Shown here piece after piece: positions 45,456 to 57,290 of a stretch of DNA of 64,000 nt. Within the stretch, counting starts at the first letter, position 1, and every line of letters begins with the position of its first letter. A program made the position numbers and the translations under genes. Location: contig JAKAJL010000007.1 in assembly GCA_021813805.1 (NCBI GenBank), positions 41,882 to 105,881 of the forward strand, given 5' to 3'. The stretch is from Pseudomonadota bacterium (lineage in GTDB: Bacteria; Pseudomonadota; Alphaproteobacteria; Rhizobiales; Beijerinckiaceae). The notes below the pieces were generated by a model. It was not told the DNA's origin. It saw only the letters and a list, made by a program, of their open reading frames with translations, and made no database searches.

Positions 45456-47120
45456 TCACGTCTTTGACTTGGTCAAATTCCGCAAGGCCGCGTTCAGCGC
45501 CGCTTTGGCGGCCGATTCGGCGTCGATCCGCGCCTGGACGCCGGCAGCCCAGCGATCGGACAAAGACCGGGCGGGAGGCGGAAGTTGCTGACGTTCGGCG
45601 AGAGCCGCCGCGAGATCGCCGCCGTGCAAATCCTTTTCGATCGCTGCGACCGTCGCGGCGGCGGCGTCCTGCTCGGCGGAGCCGAGAGGCCTGATCCGCA
45701 CAAGATTGCGCGCTACCGTCTGGACCTGCGCCCAGATCGCCTCTTTCAGGTTCTGCGGCGGCTTTTCCGCAACAGTCCGTTCGGCGGGCGCGGCCGATTC
45801 CACCAGTTTTGGGGCCAAAGCCGCGAATTCCTTCGCCAGATCACCGACGCGCGGAGCAGACAAGCCGTCGCGCAGCCGCGCTAGCTGTTCGGAATCGGCG
45901 CCGAATTTCTGAAGCGCCGCGATTTGCGCCGAATAGTCATCGCCCAGGCGCATGGCGCTCAACAGGCTTTGCGCCACGGCCAGCCGCGCCGCCGCTTGAC
46001 CGAAATTGTCGGCCGGCGCCGGAGGCGGGGCGGCGCGCGCTTCGCTCTTGAGCGCGCCAAGTTGGCTTTCGACGGTCTGAAGCCGTCGCGAAAGGGCCTC
46101 GATCGTCGCATCGGCGGCGGCGAGTTTCGCGGTCATGGCGGCAAGGGCTTCCGAAGCGCGCGCGTCCGCGGCCTGCGGGCTGGCGGCGGCGGGCGCGCTC
46201 GTCGGGCTTGTCCCGACCGGGGCGGCGATGAGCTTCGGCGGCTCGCCGGGGGCGGGAGCGGGCGCCACAACTTCGGCTGGTTTTGCCGCCTCGGGCGCCG
46301 CGGTAGCCGACGACGCTTCTTGAGGTTTGGCCGCCGGCGCGGATTCGGCGGCGGGCTTGTTTTCCGACTCCGCGCTCTCCGCGGGTGGTTTCGGTTCGGA
46401 CGGCGGCGCCGCCGGCGCGGCGGTTTCGCCTGAGGCTTTCGTCGCTGGCGCCGCGGCCGGCTTGGTCTCGAACGCCGCGTTTTCATTCGCCGGCTTCGCC
46501 GCGACCGGGGCGGCGGTCATGGCTGGCTGCGAAGCCGGGGAGGCGGGCGCAGGCTTTTCGGCTTCGGCCGTCCTGGTCGATTCGGGCGGCGCAGGCGGAG
46601 CGGCGGTTTGGAGCGCCGCCGCCGGCGCGGGCTCGCCAAGCGCCGATTTGCTTTCGGCGGAGGCCGCCGGCGCCGCGCTGGTTTCGGGGGCCGGGATCGG
46701 CCTTTCGGCTTCGGCCTTCTGTTCGGGCGCCGGAGATTCCGGGGCCGCCACATCGGTTTCGGCGGTTTCGGGCGCGGCGAAATAAGCATTCCACAGGTAA
46801 TAGCCGCCGCCGCCGGCCAAGGCCAAGGCGATCAGGTAGGCGACAACTTTCACGGCGCCGCCGCGTCGCTTTGCTTTTTCCGCCGGCGGTTCGGACGCGG
46901 CGCCGGAGCCATGCGCATCGGCCTCCTCCGGCGGCTCCGGGTCGGCCTCAAGCTCCGAATCTTCCGAATCGTCCTCGATCTCCTCCGGCTCGTCGGGTTC
47001 ATGAGCCGCTTCGTTCGTCGAGGCCTTCGCCGCCGTCGTCCCGGGCGCTTTCGACCGGTTCGTCGGAGCGCTGGCTTCGGTTTCCCCCGCTGCGGTCTTT
47101 TCGCCGTTCTGGTCGTTCAT
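45456..47120 (-). CDS. Mitofilin/Mic60-like inner-membrane protein (COG4223)
   Basis: This 554-residue protein has an acidic, disordered N-terminus, one membrane helix (VKVVAYLIALALAGGGGYYL), a long Ala/Pro/Glu low-complexity region, a coiled coil (TAKLAAADATIEALSRRLQT) and a helical C-terminal mitofilin domain. Alphaproteobacterial Mic60 is the homologue of the MICOS subunit that shapes cristae, and bends membranes in species with intracytoplasmic membranes. Its gene neighbours hemY in alphaproteobacteria, as here. The ATG at 47120 begins MNDQNGEKTAAG; the low-complexity region makes alignment-based support weaker. Confidence 0.82.
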   Translation of the reverse strand: MNDQNGEKTAAGETEASAPTNRSKAPGTTAAKASTNEAAHEPDEPEEIEDDSEDSELEADPEPPEEADAHGSGAASEPPAEKAKRRGGAVKVVAYLIALALAGGGGYYLWNAYFAAPETAETDVAAPESPAPEQKAEAERPIPAPETSAAPAASAESKSALGEPAPAAALQTAAPPAPPESTRTAEAEKPAPASPASQPAMTAAPVAAKPANENAAFETKPAAAPATKASGETAAPAAPPSEPKPPAESAESENKPAAESAPAAKPQEASSATAAPEAAKPAEVVAPAPAPGEPPKLIAAPVGTSPTSAPAAASPQAADARASEALAAMTAKLAAADATIEALSRRLQTVESQLGALKSEARAAPPPAPADNFGQAAARLAVAQSLLSAMRLGDDYSAQIAALQKFGADSEQLARLRDGLSAPRVGDLAKEFAALAPKLVESAAPAERTVAEKPPQNLKEAIWAQVQTVARNLVRIRPLGSAEQDAAAATVAAIEKDLHGGDLAAALAERQQLPPPARSLSDRWAAGVQARIDAESAAKAALNAALRNLTKSKT

Positions 47121-47199
47121 CCCACGCCTCTGTCGTTCGCCAGACATATTGCTAGCGCGCACGCCGTGGAAAGAAAACCCGCAATCGGCGAAAGAGCCT

Positions 47200-48078
47200 T
47201 CAGGCCCCGGCTATGGCGTCGGCGATGGCGACTGTCCGCCGCGCCATGTCCGCATGCAGGCGCTCGACCATTTTGCCGTCGATCTGCAAGGCGCCTTTCG
47301 CGGCGTTTTCGGGCAGGTCGAAGACCTCGATGATCTTGCGGGCGAAGGCGACCTCCGCCTCAGACGGCGCGAAAACCTCATTGCAGATCTCGACCTGGTT
47401 GGGATGGATCAGGGTCTTGCCGTCCATGCCAAGATCGCGGCCCTGCTCGCATTCGGCGCGGAAACCCGCGTCATCGGAGAAATTGTTGTAGACGCCGTCG
47501 ACAATGTCGACGCCATAGGCCCGCGCGGCGGCGACGCAAATGGACAGATAAGCAAGCATCGAGGGCCGCCCGGCCGTCAGGCGGGCGCGCGTCTCCTTGG
47601 CGATGTCATTGGTCCCCATGACCAGCGCGGCGAGCCGGGAAGCGGGATCGATGGCTGTGCGGACGATATAATCGGCGTTGAGGATTGCAATGGGCGTCTC
47701 CATCATCGCCCATATCCGGGTGTGGTCGGGCGCGCCCGCGTCACGCAAAGCCTTGGCGGCCATCATGATGTCGCCCGGCGCGGCCACCTTCGGCAACAGG
47801 ATGGCGTCCGGGCCGGCTTGGGCGGCGGCCGCGAAATCCTCCTTGCCCCAGGGCGTCATCGGGCCATTGACGCGGATGACCACTTCACGCCGGCCGAAAC
47901 CGCCTGCCTTGACGGCGGCCGTCACCTGATTGCGGGCCAGTTCCTTGGCGTCGGGCGCGACGGCGTCCTCCAGATCGAGAATCAGGGCGTCGGCGGCGAT
48001 CGTCCGGGCCTTTTCCAGCGCGCGCGCGTTCGATCCGGGCATATAGAGAACGCTGCGGCGGGGACGAAGGCTGGTCAT
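47200..48078 (-). CDS. CitE/HpcH-HpaI family lyase, probable malyl-CoA thioesterase or lyase
   Basis: The 292-residue TIM-barrel protein has RSVLYMPGSNARALEKA, the metal and CoA-binding LILDLEDAVAPDAK, MMETPIAILNA and KTLIHPNQVEICNEVF, the hallmarks of the CitE superfamily. Length and motifs resemble (3S)-malyl-CoA thioesterase (Mcl2), which hydrolyses malyl-CoA to malate in the ethylmalonyl-CoA pathway; malyl-CoA/β-methylmalyl-CoA lyase (Mcl1) is longer, about 320 residues. With mcd in the same window the pathway role is plausible, but other CitE-like activities are possible. Confidence 0.8.
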   Translation of the reverse strand: MTSLRPRRSVLYMPGSNARALEKARTIAADALILDLEDAVAPDAKELARNQVTAAVKAGGFGRREVVIRVNGPMTPWGKEDFAAAAQAGPDAILLPKVAAPGDIMMAAKALRDAGAPDHTRIWAMMETPIAILNADYIVRTAIDPASRLAALVMGTNDIAKETRARLTAGRPSMLAYLSICVAAARAYGVDIVDGVYNNFSDDAGFRAECEQGRDLGMDGKTLIHPNQVEICNEVFAPSEAEVAFARKIIEVFDLPENAAKGALQIDGKMVERLHADMARRTVAIADAIAGA

Positions 48079-48262
48079 GGCGGCTCCCTAACGGAATTTT
48101 CGCAGCGCACCATAATGTTTCCGGAAAAGCCACGCCATTCGCCTTTCGACGCCATATTTCCCTCCTTGGCCGCCATGTTCGACGAAGGCAAGCATTGCTC
48201 TCCCTCCCGCGATGCGGCAAAAGTCGGCAGCATGGGCGCCGCCGCGCCGAGATGGGGAATCC

Positions 48263-48958
48263 ATGGACGACGTCAAATTTCCCGAACGCCTCACCGAAGG
48301 CTATGAGCATTTCCTCAAGGGGCGCTTTCCTCACGAGCGCGAACGCTACGAGGAACTGGCGCGACAGGGCCAGAGTCCCGAAATCTTGCTGATCGGCTGT
48401 TGCGATTCCCGCGTTTCGCCGGAACTGATCTTCGACGCCGGGCCGGGCGAGATGTTCGTGCTGCGCAATGTCGCCAATCTCGTGCCGCCCTATAAGCCCA
48501 ATGACGACTACCACGGCACATCAGCGGCGATCGAATTCGCGGTGATGGGGTTGAAGGTCAAGCATGTCGTCGTCATGGGCCACGCCCAATGCGGCGGCGT
48601 GAAGGCCTTCGCCGAAATGCGGCGCGATCCCTATATGCGGCCTTTGGCGCCCGGGGATTTCATCGGCCGCTGGATCAAGCTGCTCGGCACGGCGGCGGAA
48701 AAGATCGGCGAACCGACCGAACCCCTGACGTCATGGTCGGAGCGGCTGGCCTGGGAATCGATCCGCCAGAGCCTCGCGAACCTGCGCAGCTTTCCCTATA
48801 TCGCGACCCTTGAAAGCCGCGGCTGGCTGACCTTGCACGGCGCCTATTTCGGCGTCGCCGGCGGCGAATTGATGGTGCTCGACGAAAAGGACGGCGTCTT
48901 CCGCCAGGCCTGCGCGGAGGCCCATAAAGAGGCCTTCGGCCAGACGCCGAGGTTTTGA
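48263..48958 (+). CDS. Beta-class carbonic anhydrase
   Basis: This 231-residue enzyme has the zinc site Cys47 (in CCDSRVSPE), His107 and Cys110 (in GHAQCGG), with the Asp48–Arg50 dyad. It interconverts CO2 and bicarbonate, useful to carboxylases such as crotonyl-CoA carboxylase/reductase. The ATG at 48263 fits the family start (MDDVKFPERL). It is divergent from the CitE-like gene and shares a terminator with asd. Confidence 0.93.
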   Translation: MDDVKFPERLTEGYEHFLKGRFPHERERYEELARQGQSPEILLIGCCDSRVSPELIFDAGPGEMFVLRNVANLVPPYKPNDDYHGTSAAIEFAVMGLKVKHVVVMGHAQCGGVKAFAEMRRDPYMRPLAPGDFIGRWIKLLGTAAEKIGEPTEPLTSWSERLAWESIRQSLANLRSFPYIATLESRGWLTLHGAYFGVAGGELMVLDEKDGVFRQACAEAHKEAFGQTPRF

Positions 48959-48978
48959 TCGCCGGCCCCCTCAAATGA

Positions 48979-49002
48979 AAACGCCGGGTTTCCCCGGCGT
49001 TT
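48979..49002. terminator. Bidirectional terminator between carbonic anhydrase and asd
   Basis: A perfect 10-bp stem AAACGCCGGG / CCCGGCGTTT with the loop TTTC lies between two converging genes, 20 bp after one stop and 6 bp after the other. It ends in TTT on the plus strand and TTTTC on the minus strand, so it can serve both. Confidence 0.85.
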
Positions 49003-49008
49003 GGCGTC

Positions 49009-50043
49009 TCAGGCGGCCTTTTTCTTCGGCGTGAGCAGCTTGCGGTTGATCAGCGCCTCCGCGATCTGCACGGCGTTGAGCGCAGCGCCCTTGCGCAAAT
49101 TGTCGGACACGCACCAGAAGGCCAGGCCGTTCTCGACGGTGGCGTCCTCGCGGATGCGGGAAATATAGGTGGCGTCCTCGCCCGCCGCCTCATGCGGGGT
49201 GATGTAGCCGCCGGGCTCGCGCTTGTCGATCACCAGCACGCCGGGGGCCTCGCGCAGGATTTTCCGCGCCTCGTCGGCGGTCACCGGCTTTTCGAATTCG
49301 ACGTTGACGCTTTCGGAATGGGCGATGAACACCGGCACACGCACGCAGGTCGCGGTCAGCTTGATCTTGGGGTCGAGAATCTTTTTGGTCTCGGCCATCA
49401 TCTTCCACTCTTCCTTCGTAAAACCGTCCTCCATGAAGACGTCGATCTGGGGAATGAGGTTGAAGGCGATGCGCTTGGGGAATTTCTTGTTCTCGACCTG
49501 ATCGGAGACGAAAACCGCGCGGGTCTGGGCGAAAAGCTCGTCCATCGCCTCCTTGCCCGCGCCGGAAACCGATTGATAGGTCGAAACCACGACCCTCTTG
49601 ACGCCGAAGCGGTCGTGCAGCGGCTTGAGCGCCACGACGAGCTGCGCGGTCGAGCAGTTGGGATTGGCGATGATGTTCTTCCGGCCGAAATCCTTGAGCG
49701 CGTCGGCATTGACCTCCGGCACCACCAGCGGCACGTCGGAATCGTAGCGCCAGGCCGAGGAATTATCGATCACCACGCAATTCTGCGCGCCGATCTTCGG
49801 CCCCCACTCCTTGGAGATCGAGCCGCCGGCCGACATCAAGGCGATGTCGCAATCGGAAAAATCGAACGTGTCGAGATGTTTGCATTTCAGCGTCTTGTCG
49901 CCGTAGGAGACTTCCGTGCCGATCGAACGCGACGACGCCAGCGCCACGACCTCGTCCGCCGGGAACTGACGTTCGGCCAGAATATCCAACATTTCGCGGC
50001 CCACATTGCCCGTGGCGCCGACGACTGCGACCTTGTAACCCAT
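49009..50043 (-). CDS. asd: Aspartate-semialdehyde dehydrogenase
   Basis: The 344-residue enzyme has the NADP motif VVGATGNVGREML, the catalytic Cys130 in IIANPNCSTAQ, and the GAGKEAMDE segment. It reduces β-aspartyl phosphate to aspartate semialdehyde for lysine, threonine, methionine and diaminopimelate. The ATG at 50043 starts MGYKVAVVGA, as in the family. It is a single-gene unit with its terminator downstream; leuC–leuD are 6–9 kb away. Confidence 0.96.
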   Translation of the reverse strand: MGYKVAVVGATGNVGREMLDILAERQFPADEVVALASSRSIGTEVSYGDKTLKCKHLDTFDFSDCDIALMSAGGSISKEWGPKIGAQNCVVIDNSSAWRYDSDVPLVVPEVNADALKDFGRKNIIANPNCSTAQLVVALKPLHDRFGVKRVVVSTYQSVSGAGKEAMDELFAQTRAVFVSDQVENKKFPKRIAFNLIPQIDVFMEDGFTKEEWKMMAETKKILDPKIKLTATCVRVPVFIAHSESVNVEFEKPVTADEARKILREAPGVLVIDKREPGGYITPHEAAGEDATYISRIREDATVENGLAFWCVSDNLRKGAALNAVQIAEALINRKLLTPKKKAA

Positions 50044-50118
50044 GCTAGTCTCCACGCTTTGCGCGCGTTCCCTACAGCAAGCGGAGGCCGAGGGCAATGC
50101 GCCTTCGGCGGCGCGGGC

Positions 50119-50886
50119 TCAAAGGTCCTCGGCCTTCGCGTCAAGGCGGGCGTTTTCCCGGGCTTGCCGCGCCGCGACCACGGATTCGTCGATCTGCGGG
50201 GTCCAGCCGCAGGCGGACAGAAGCGTTTTCATATGGTCGGGCGCGCAGGCTTCGGCCTCGATCGCCGGCTTGTTCTTGTAAAGCGGAATCCGGATCGCGC
50301 GGGCGTGAAGATGGAGTCGCTCGTCCGGCGCGCAGCCGGCGCCATAGATCGGGTCGCCATGGATCGGAAAGTCGCGCGCGGCGCAATGCACCCGCAACTG
50401 GTGGGTCCGGCCGGTCAGCGGCGTAAGCGCCAGCCAGCAGAGAGGCGCCCCCCGGGGGTCGCGGCCGCGCCCAAGAATGCGCCAGCGCGTTTGCGCCGGC
50501 AGGCCGGTCGGATCGACCTTCATCCACCAGCCGCGCGTGGCGTCGAGACGGCCGAGCGGCAGGTCGATCAGGCCTTCGTCCGTCTCCGGCCCGCCCCGGA
50601 CCACCGCCCAATAGGTCTTTTCGATCCGGCCCTGTTTGAAAAGCTGCATCAGCTTTTCCAGCGCCTTGCGATGGCGCCCGAGCACGAGGCAGCCGGAGGT
50701 GTCCTTGTCCAGCCGGTGCGCGAGCGCCGGGGCGCGCGGCAGGCCGAAGCGCAAGTGATGAAAAAACTGCTCGAAATTCTCGCCACCCTTCGGGCCGCGA
50801 TGGACCGGCAGGCCCGCCGGTTTGTCGAGCACCAGCATCATCCCGTCGCGGTAGAGCAGCCGCGCATAAATCTCTTCCGGCGTCAT
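50119..50886 (-). CDS. RluA-family RNA pseudouridine synthase
   Basis: The 255-residue protein has the RluA catalytic motif HRLDKDTSGCLVLG with Asp60, LVLDKPAGLPVHRG near the N-terminus, and GRTHQLRVHCA. It has no N-terminal S4 domain, so it resembles RluA/RluE-like short enzymes rather than RluC/RluD; its rRNA or tRNA target is not predictable. The ATG at 50886 begins MTPEEIYARL. It is divergent from ftsY with 119 bp between. Confidence 0.88.
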   Translation of the reverse strand: MTPEEIYARLLYRDGMMLVLDKPAGLPVHRGPKGGENFEQFFHHLRFGLPRAPALAHRLDKDTSGCLVLGRHRKALEKLMQLFKQGRIEKTYWAVVRGGPETDEGLIDLPLGRLDATRGWWMKVDPTGLPAQTRWRILGRGRDPRGAPLCWLALTPLTGRTHQLRVHCAARDFPIHGDPIYGAGCAPDERLHLHARAIRIPLYKNKPAIEAEACAPDHMKTLLSACGWTPQIDESVVAARQARENARLDAKAEDL

Positions 50887-51005
50887 GCGGGACAGGCTAT
50901 CGAGAGGGGACGAGGATTTTGCGTTTGGGATGTCATGGCCGCTTATCGCAAAATCGCCAGGATATGAGAAGGGCGCGGGCCCTTGCGGAAACAAGACGGA
51001 GGCGC

Positions 51006-52127
51006 ATGAGCGCGGAATCGAAAGACAAGGCCGGTATTCTTGGACGCCTGTTCAAGATGCGGCACGCGGAAGAGACGTTCTGGGAGCCGAAGCCCGAAGC
51101 CGCCGAGGAGACCAACCCCGCGCCGGAGCCTGTCGCGGACGTCGCGCCCGAACCGGCTGCGTCGCCCGAGCCTGTTCCCGAACCCGCGCCGGCGCAAAAA
51201 TCGAGCTGGTGGGCGCGGCTTCGGCACGGTTTGGCGCGATCGTCCTCCTCGATCGCCCAGGGCGTCGCCGATATTTTCACCAAGAAGAAGCTCTCCGCCG
51301 ACATGCTGGAGGATCTCGAGGACGTGCTGGTGCGCGCCGATCTCGGCGTCGCCGCCGCGACCCGGATCGCGGCTCTGGTCGGCAAGGGCCGTTACGACAA
51401 GCAGATCGCGCCGGAGGACGTGCGCGCCATCCTCGCCGACGAGGTCGAGCGCGTGCTGGCGCCGGTCGCCCGGCCGCTGGACATCGACGCCGCCAAAAAG
51501 CCCTTCGTGATTCTGGTGGTCGGCGTCAACGGCTCGGGCAAGACCACGACCATCGGCAAGTTGGCCGCGAAATTTTCGGCCGAGGGCAGAAAAATCATGC
51601 TCGCCGCCGGCGACACTTTTCGCGCCGCCGCGATCGAGCAGCTCAAAATCTGGGGCGGGCGGATGAATGTCCCGGTGATCGCCCGCGAACCCGGCGCCGA
51701 CGCCGCGGGCCTCGCCTTCGACGCGATCAAGGCCGCCCAGGAGCAGAATGCCGACGTGCTGCTGATGGATACGGCGGGGCGTCTGCAAAACCGCACCGAA
51801 CTGATGGCCGAGCTGGAAAAGATCGTGCGGGTGATGAAAAAGATCGACGCCGAAGCCCCGCACGCCGTTCTTCTGGTGCTCGACGCGACGGTGGGCCAGA
51901 ACGCCTTGAGCCAGGTCGAGATTTTCGGCCGGACGGCGGGCGTGACCGGCCTGGTCATGACCAAGCTCGACGGCACGGCGCGCGGCGGCATCCTGGTCGC
52001 CATCGCCGAGAAATTCCAGCTACCCGTCCATTTCATCGGCGTCGGCGAACAGGCCGACGATCTGGAGCCATTCACCGCGCGCGATTTCGCCCGCGCCATC
52101 GCCGGTTTCGAGGAGGAAAACGCTTGA
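51006..52127 (+). CDS. ftsY: Signal recognition particle receptor FtsY
   Basis: A 373-residue protein with an acidic Pro/Glu-rich A domain (residues ~25–65), then the N and G domains: [15 protein letters not shown] (P-loop at 173–180), [16 protein letters not shown] and the [10 protein letters not shown] guanine-binding motif. It docks ribosome–SRP complexes at the inner membrane. GGAGG lies 4 bases before the ATG at 51006, deciding against upstream in-frame starts at 50964 and 50919. The stop overlaps the TTG start of yciB. Confidence 0.95.
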   Translation: MSAESKDKAGILGRLFKMRHAEETFWEPKPEAAEETNPAPEPVADVAPEPAASPEPVPEPAPAQKSSWWARLRHGLARSSSSIAQGVADIFTKKKLSADMLEDLEDVLVRADLGVAAATRIAALVGKGRYDKQIAPEDVRAILADEVERVLAPVARPLDIDAAKKPFVILVVGVNGSGKTTTIGKLAAKFSAEGRKIMLAAGDTFRAAAIEQLKIWGGRMNVPVIAREPGADAAGLAFDAIKAAQEQNADVLLMDTAGRLQNRTELMAELEKIVRVMKKIDAEAPHAVLLVLDATVGQNALSQVEIFGRTAGVTGLVMTKLDGTARGGILVAIAEKFQLPVHFIGVGEQADDLEPFTARDFARAIAGFEEENA

Positions 52128-52783
52128 GCCCCCCGACGTCCGCCGACCAGACAAGGAAAAAACTCGATCCGACCCTGAAACTGGCGCTGGAAATCGGGCC
52201 CCTGGTTCTGTTTTTCCTCGCCAATTCGCGACCGGCCCTGTTCCACGGGCTGGTCGGGCCGTTGCTGCCGGCGACGATCACGCCGGAAAAGACCGCGATC
52301 CTGACGGCGACCGGCGTTCTGATGATCGCGGTGCTCGCCGCGCTGCTGGTCTCGTGGCTTCTGACCCGCCACCTGCCGATCATGCCGGTGGTCACCGCCA
52401 TCGCGGTCATGGTCTTCGGCGCGCTGACCTTCGTCTTTCAGGACAAGAGCTTCATTCAGATCAAGCTGACCGTGATCGATTGCCTGTTCGGCGCCGCATT
52501 GCTCGGCGGGCTCGCCTTCGGCAAGCTCCTGCTGCCGGTGGTCTTCGACAGCGTGATGCATCTCGACGAGGCCGGCTGGCGCAAGCTGACGATCCGTTGG
52601 GGCCTGTTCTTCTTCGCCCTCGCCGGAATGAATGAAATCCTGCGCCACGCCCTCAGCTGGGACAATTGGGTGAAATTCAAAGCCTTCGGCGTCCTTCTGC
52701 TGACGGTGATCTTCGCCTTGGCCCAGACGCCGCTGATCCTGAAGCATGAGATCAAGCCGGAGGAGGACACGGAGCATTTTTGA
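52124..52783 (+). CDS. yciB: Septation protein A / inner-membrane protein YciB (IspZ)
   Basis: This 219-residue protein has five or six membrane helices and the YciB features LALEIGPLVLFFLANSR, FQDKSFIQIKLTVIDCLFG and WGLFFFALAGMNEILR. YciB proteins affect envelope integrity and septation. The start is a TTG at 52124 within the ftsY stop (TTGA). A strong GAGGAGG lies 7 bases before it, inside ftsY, which supports the unusual codon and translational coupling. The ftsY–yciB order is conserved in Rhizobiales. Confidence 0.9.
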   Translation: MSPPTSADQTRKKLDPTLKLALEIGPLVLFFLANSRPALFHGLVGPLLPATITPEKTAILTATGVLMIAVLAALLVSWLLTRHLPIMPVVTAIAVMVFGALTFVFQDKSFIQIKLTVIDCLFGAALLGGLAFGKLLLPVVFDSVMHLDEAGWRKLTIRWGLFFFALAGMNEILRHALSWDNWVKFKAFGVLLLTVIFALAQTPLILKHEIKPEEDTEHF

Positions 52784-52867
52784 GGCGAACAAACTCGCGA
52801 TGTTCTGTTCACGCGGACGCCCTTCGGCGGAGGGACCCATTATTATACTGGCTATGACGTTTCGAAG

Positions 52868-52901
52868 AAAATGCCGCCAAGCTTTATCTTGGCGGCATTT
52901 T
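52868..52901. terminator. Bidirectional terminator between yciB and acnA
   Basis: A perfect 14-bp inverted repeat AAAATGCCGCCAAG / CTTGGCGGCATTTT with a 6-nt loop lies between converging genes. Each arm ends in a run of four T on its own strand, so it can stop both transcripts. Confidence 0.9.
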
Positions 52902-52937
52902 GAAATGGTGGCGCGCCCGGTGGGGCGCGCCAAAAAA

Positions 52938-55664
<2,727 letters not shown>

Positions 55665-55827
55665 CGCTGGGAGATCCCGATGGAAGATGAGACGGGGTTG
55701 GGAAAGCGGATGAGAGGCTTATAGATAAATCGGCGTTCACAGGCTACACAAACAAAAGTCAGAGCCCGGGCGCGCAAAAAGGGGCGCCGCGTCAGCCGTC
55801 AGACCATAGGCCCCCTTGGAGGACCCC

Positions 55828-56508
55828 TTGCCGCCCGTCGAAGCACGCTCGCCGAACACTCAAGCCCTGCAAGGAATTTCCGCCAAGGGGCTGCGCGTTG
55901 ATCGCGGCGGCCGGGCGATTGTCCGTGGCGTTGATTTCGACCTGCGCGCGGGCGAGGCGCTGCTCGTCCTCGGCCGCAACGGCGCCGGCAAATCGACACT
56001 TCTGCGCGCGCTCGCGGGATTTCTGCCCCTGCGCGAAGGCGAGGTTCAGTTGGACGGCGGCGCTGAAGAAACGTCGCTCGCCGAACAGGCGCATTACGTC
56101 GGCCATGCCGACGGCTTGAAGGCGGCGCTGACCGCATTGGAAAATCTCCAGTTCTGGGCGCGGATGCTGAAATGCGCGTCGGCGACGGCGCTCTCGCCCG
56201 AAGGCGCGCTGGAACAGGTGGGGCTGGCGCGGCTGGGCGATTTCCCGGTCGGCTATCTCTCCGCCGGCCAGAAACGCCGGGTCGCGCTGGCGCGACTTTT
56301 CGTCGCGCCGCGCCCGATCTGGCTGCTCGACGAGCCGGCGACCGCCCTAGATGTCGGGTCGCAGCAGAAATTCGCCGAAGCCATGGCGGCGCATCGCGCC
56401 GGCGGCGGCTTCATCCTCGCCGCCACCCATGCCCCGCTCGGTCTCGTCGGCGCCAAGGAATTGCGGCTCGACGCGAGGCGGGCGCGCGACGTGGGAGGCG
56501 CCGCATGA
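55828..56508 (+). CDS. ccmA: Heme exporter ATP-binding protein CcmA
   Basis: This 226-residue ABC ATPase has Walker A GRNGAGKST, the signature LSAGQKRRVALARL and Walker B WLLDEPATALD. With CcmB and CcmC it drives release of heme-loaded CcmE for cytochrome c maturation. The start is probably the TTG at 55828, which follows GGAGGA by five bases; another TTG at 55816 lacks a site. It overlaps ccmB by 4 bp and opens the ccmABCDG operon. Confidence 0.92.
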   Translation: MPPVEARSPNTQALQGISAKGLRVDRGGRAIVRGVDFDLRAGEALLVLGRNGAGKSTLLRALAGFLPLREGEVQLDGGAEETSLAEQAHYVGHADGLKAALTALENLQFWARMLKCASATALSPEGALEQVGLARLGDFPVGYLSAGQKRRVALARLFVAPRPIWLLDEPATALDVGSQQKFAEAMAAHRAGGGFILAATHAPLGLVGAKELRLDARRARDVGGAA

Positions 56509-57176
56509 GTTCGCCTCTTTTGGCCCTGTTCGGGCGGGAATTGCGCATCGCCCGCAGCGTCGGCGGCGGCGGGGCGATGGGCGTGGTCTTTTTTCTCATC
56601 CTGGTGAGCCTCACGCCTTTCGCCATTGGGCCGGATCTTAACCTCTTGTCGCGAATCGGGCCGGCGATCCTGTGGATCGCGGCTTTGCTTTCGACCCTGC
56701 TCGGGCTCGACCGCCTGTTCCAGGCCGACGCCGACGACGGCTCGCTCGACCTTTTCGTCATGTCCTCGACGCCGCTGGAGCTGGTGGTGCTGACCAAATG
56801 CGCCGCCCATTGGACCCTCACCGCTTTACCGCTGATCGCGGCCGCGCCTTTGCTCGGACTGACGCTCGGCATGGAGCCCGCCGCCCTGGCCGGCGTCGCC
56901 GCCTCGCTGCTGGCCGGAACCCCGGCGCTGACCCTGCTCGGCGCCATCGGGGCAGGTTTGACGGCGGGCCTGCGGCGCGGCGGCCTGCTGATGGCCGTGC
57001 TGATCCTGCCCCTGACGACGCCGGTGCTGATCTTCGGCGTCGCCAGCGCGTCCGCCGCGAGCGGCGGCACCGTGCCCTTTCACACGCCCTTCCTGATTCT
57101 GTGCGGCCTGTCGCTGATGGCGGTCGCCGGCGCGCCTTTCGCCGCCGCCGCCGCCCTGCGCGCGCGCGAGGCATGA
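56505..57176 (+). CDS. ccmB: Heme exporter membrane subunit CcmB
   Basis: The 223-residue permease has six hydrophobic segments and the CcmB pattern FGRELRIARSVG near the N-terminus and LDRLFQADADDGSLDLFV after the second helix. It forms the membrane part of the CcmAB exporter. Its ATG lies in the ccmA stop (ATGA). About 115 bp separate its stop from ccmC. Confidence 0.93.
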   Translation: MSSPLLALFGRELRIARSVGGGGAMGVVFFLILVSLTPFAIGPDLNLLSRIGPAILWIAALLSTLLGLDRLFQADADDGSLDLFVMSSTPLELVVLTKCAAHWTLTALPLIAAAPLLGLTLGMEPAALAGVAASLLAGTPALTLLGAIGAGLTAGLRRGGLLMAVLILPLTTPVLIFGVASASAASGGTVPFHTPFLILCGLSLMAVAGAPFAAAAALRAREA

Positions 57177-57290
57177 CGCGGGAGGCGTAATTTCGCCGTC
57201 TTTTCGTCGCTCCTGCCGGGGATGGAATTGCAATTCCAAACGCTCCGGCCTAATCAGGCGGCGCGCGCCCGGGGAGGACGGGTCAGGCTC

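Noticed and set aside
46160..46800. Ala/Pro/Glu repeats in the mic60-like gene as a possible DNA repeat array
   Set aside because: The repetition is low-complexity protein sequence with irregular period and no fixed spacer, so not a CRISPR or tandem repeat of interest.
49192..50967. A 591-residue plus-strand open frame across asd and the pseudouridine synthase gene
   Set aside because: It spans two well-supported minus-strand genes and the gap between them, and has shadow-type composition.
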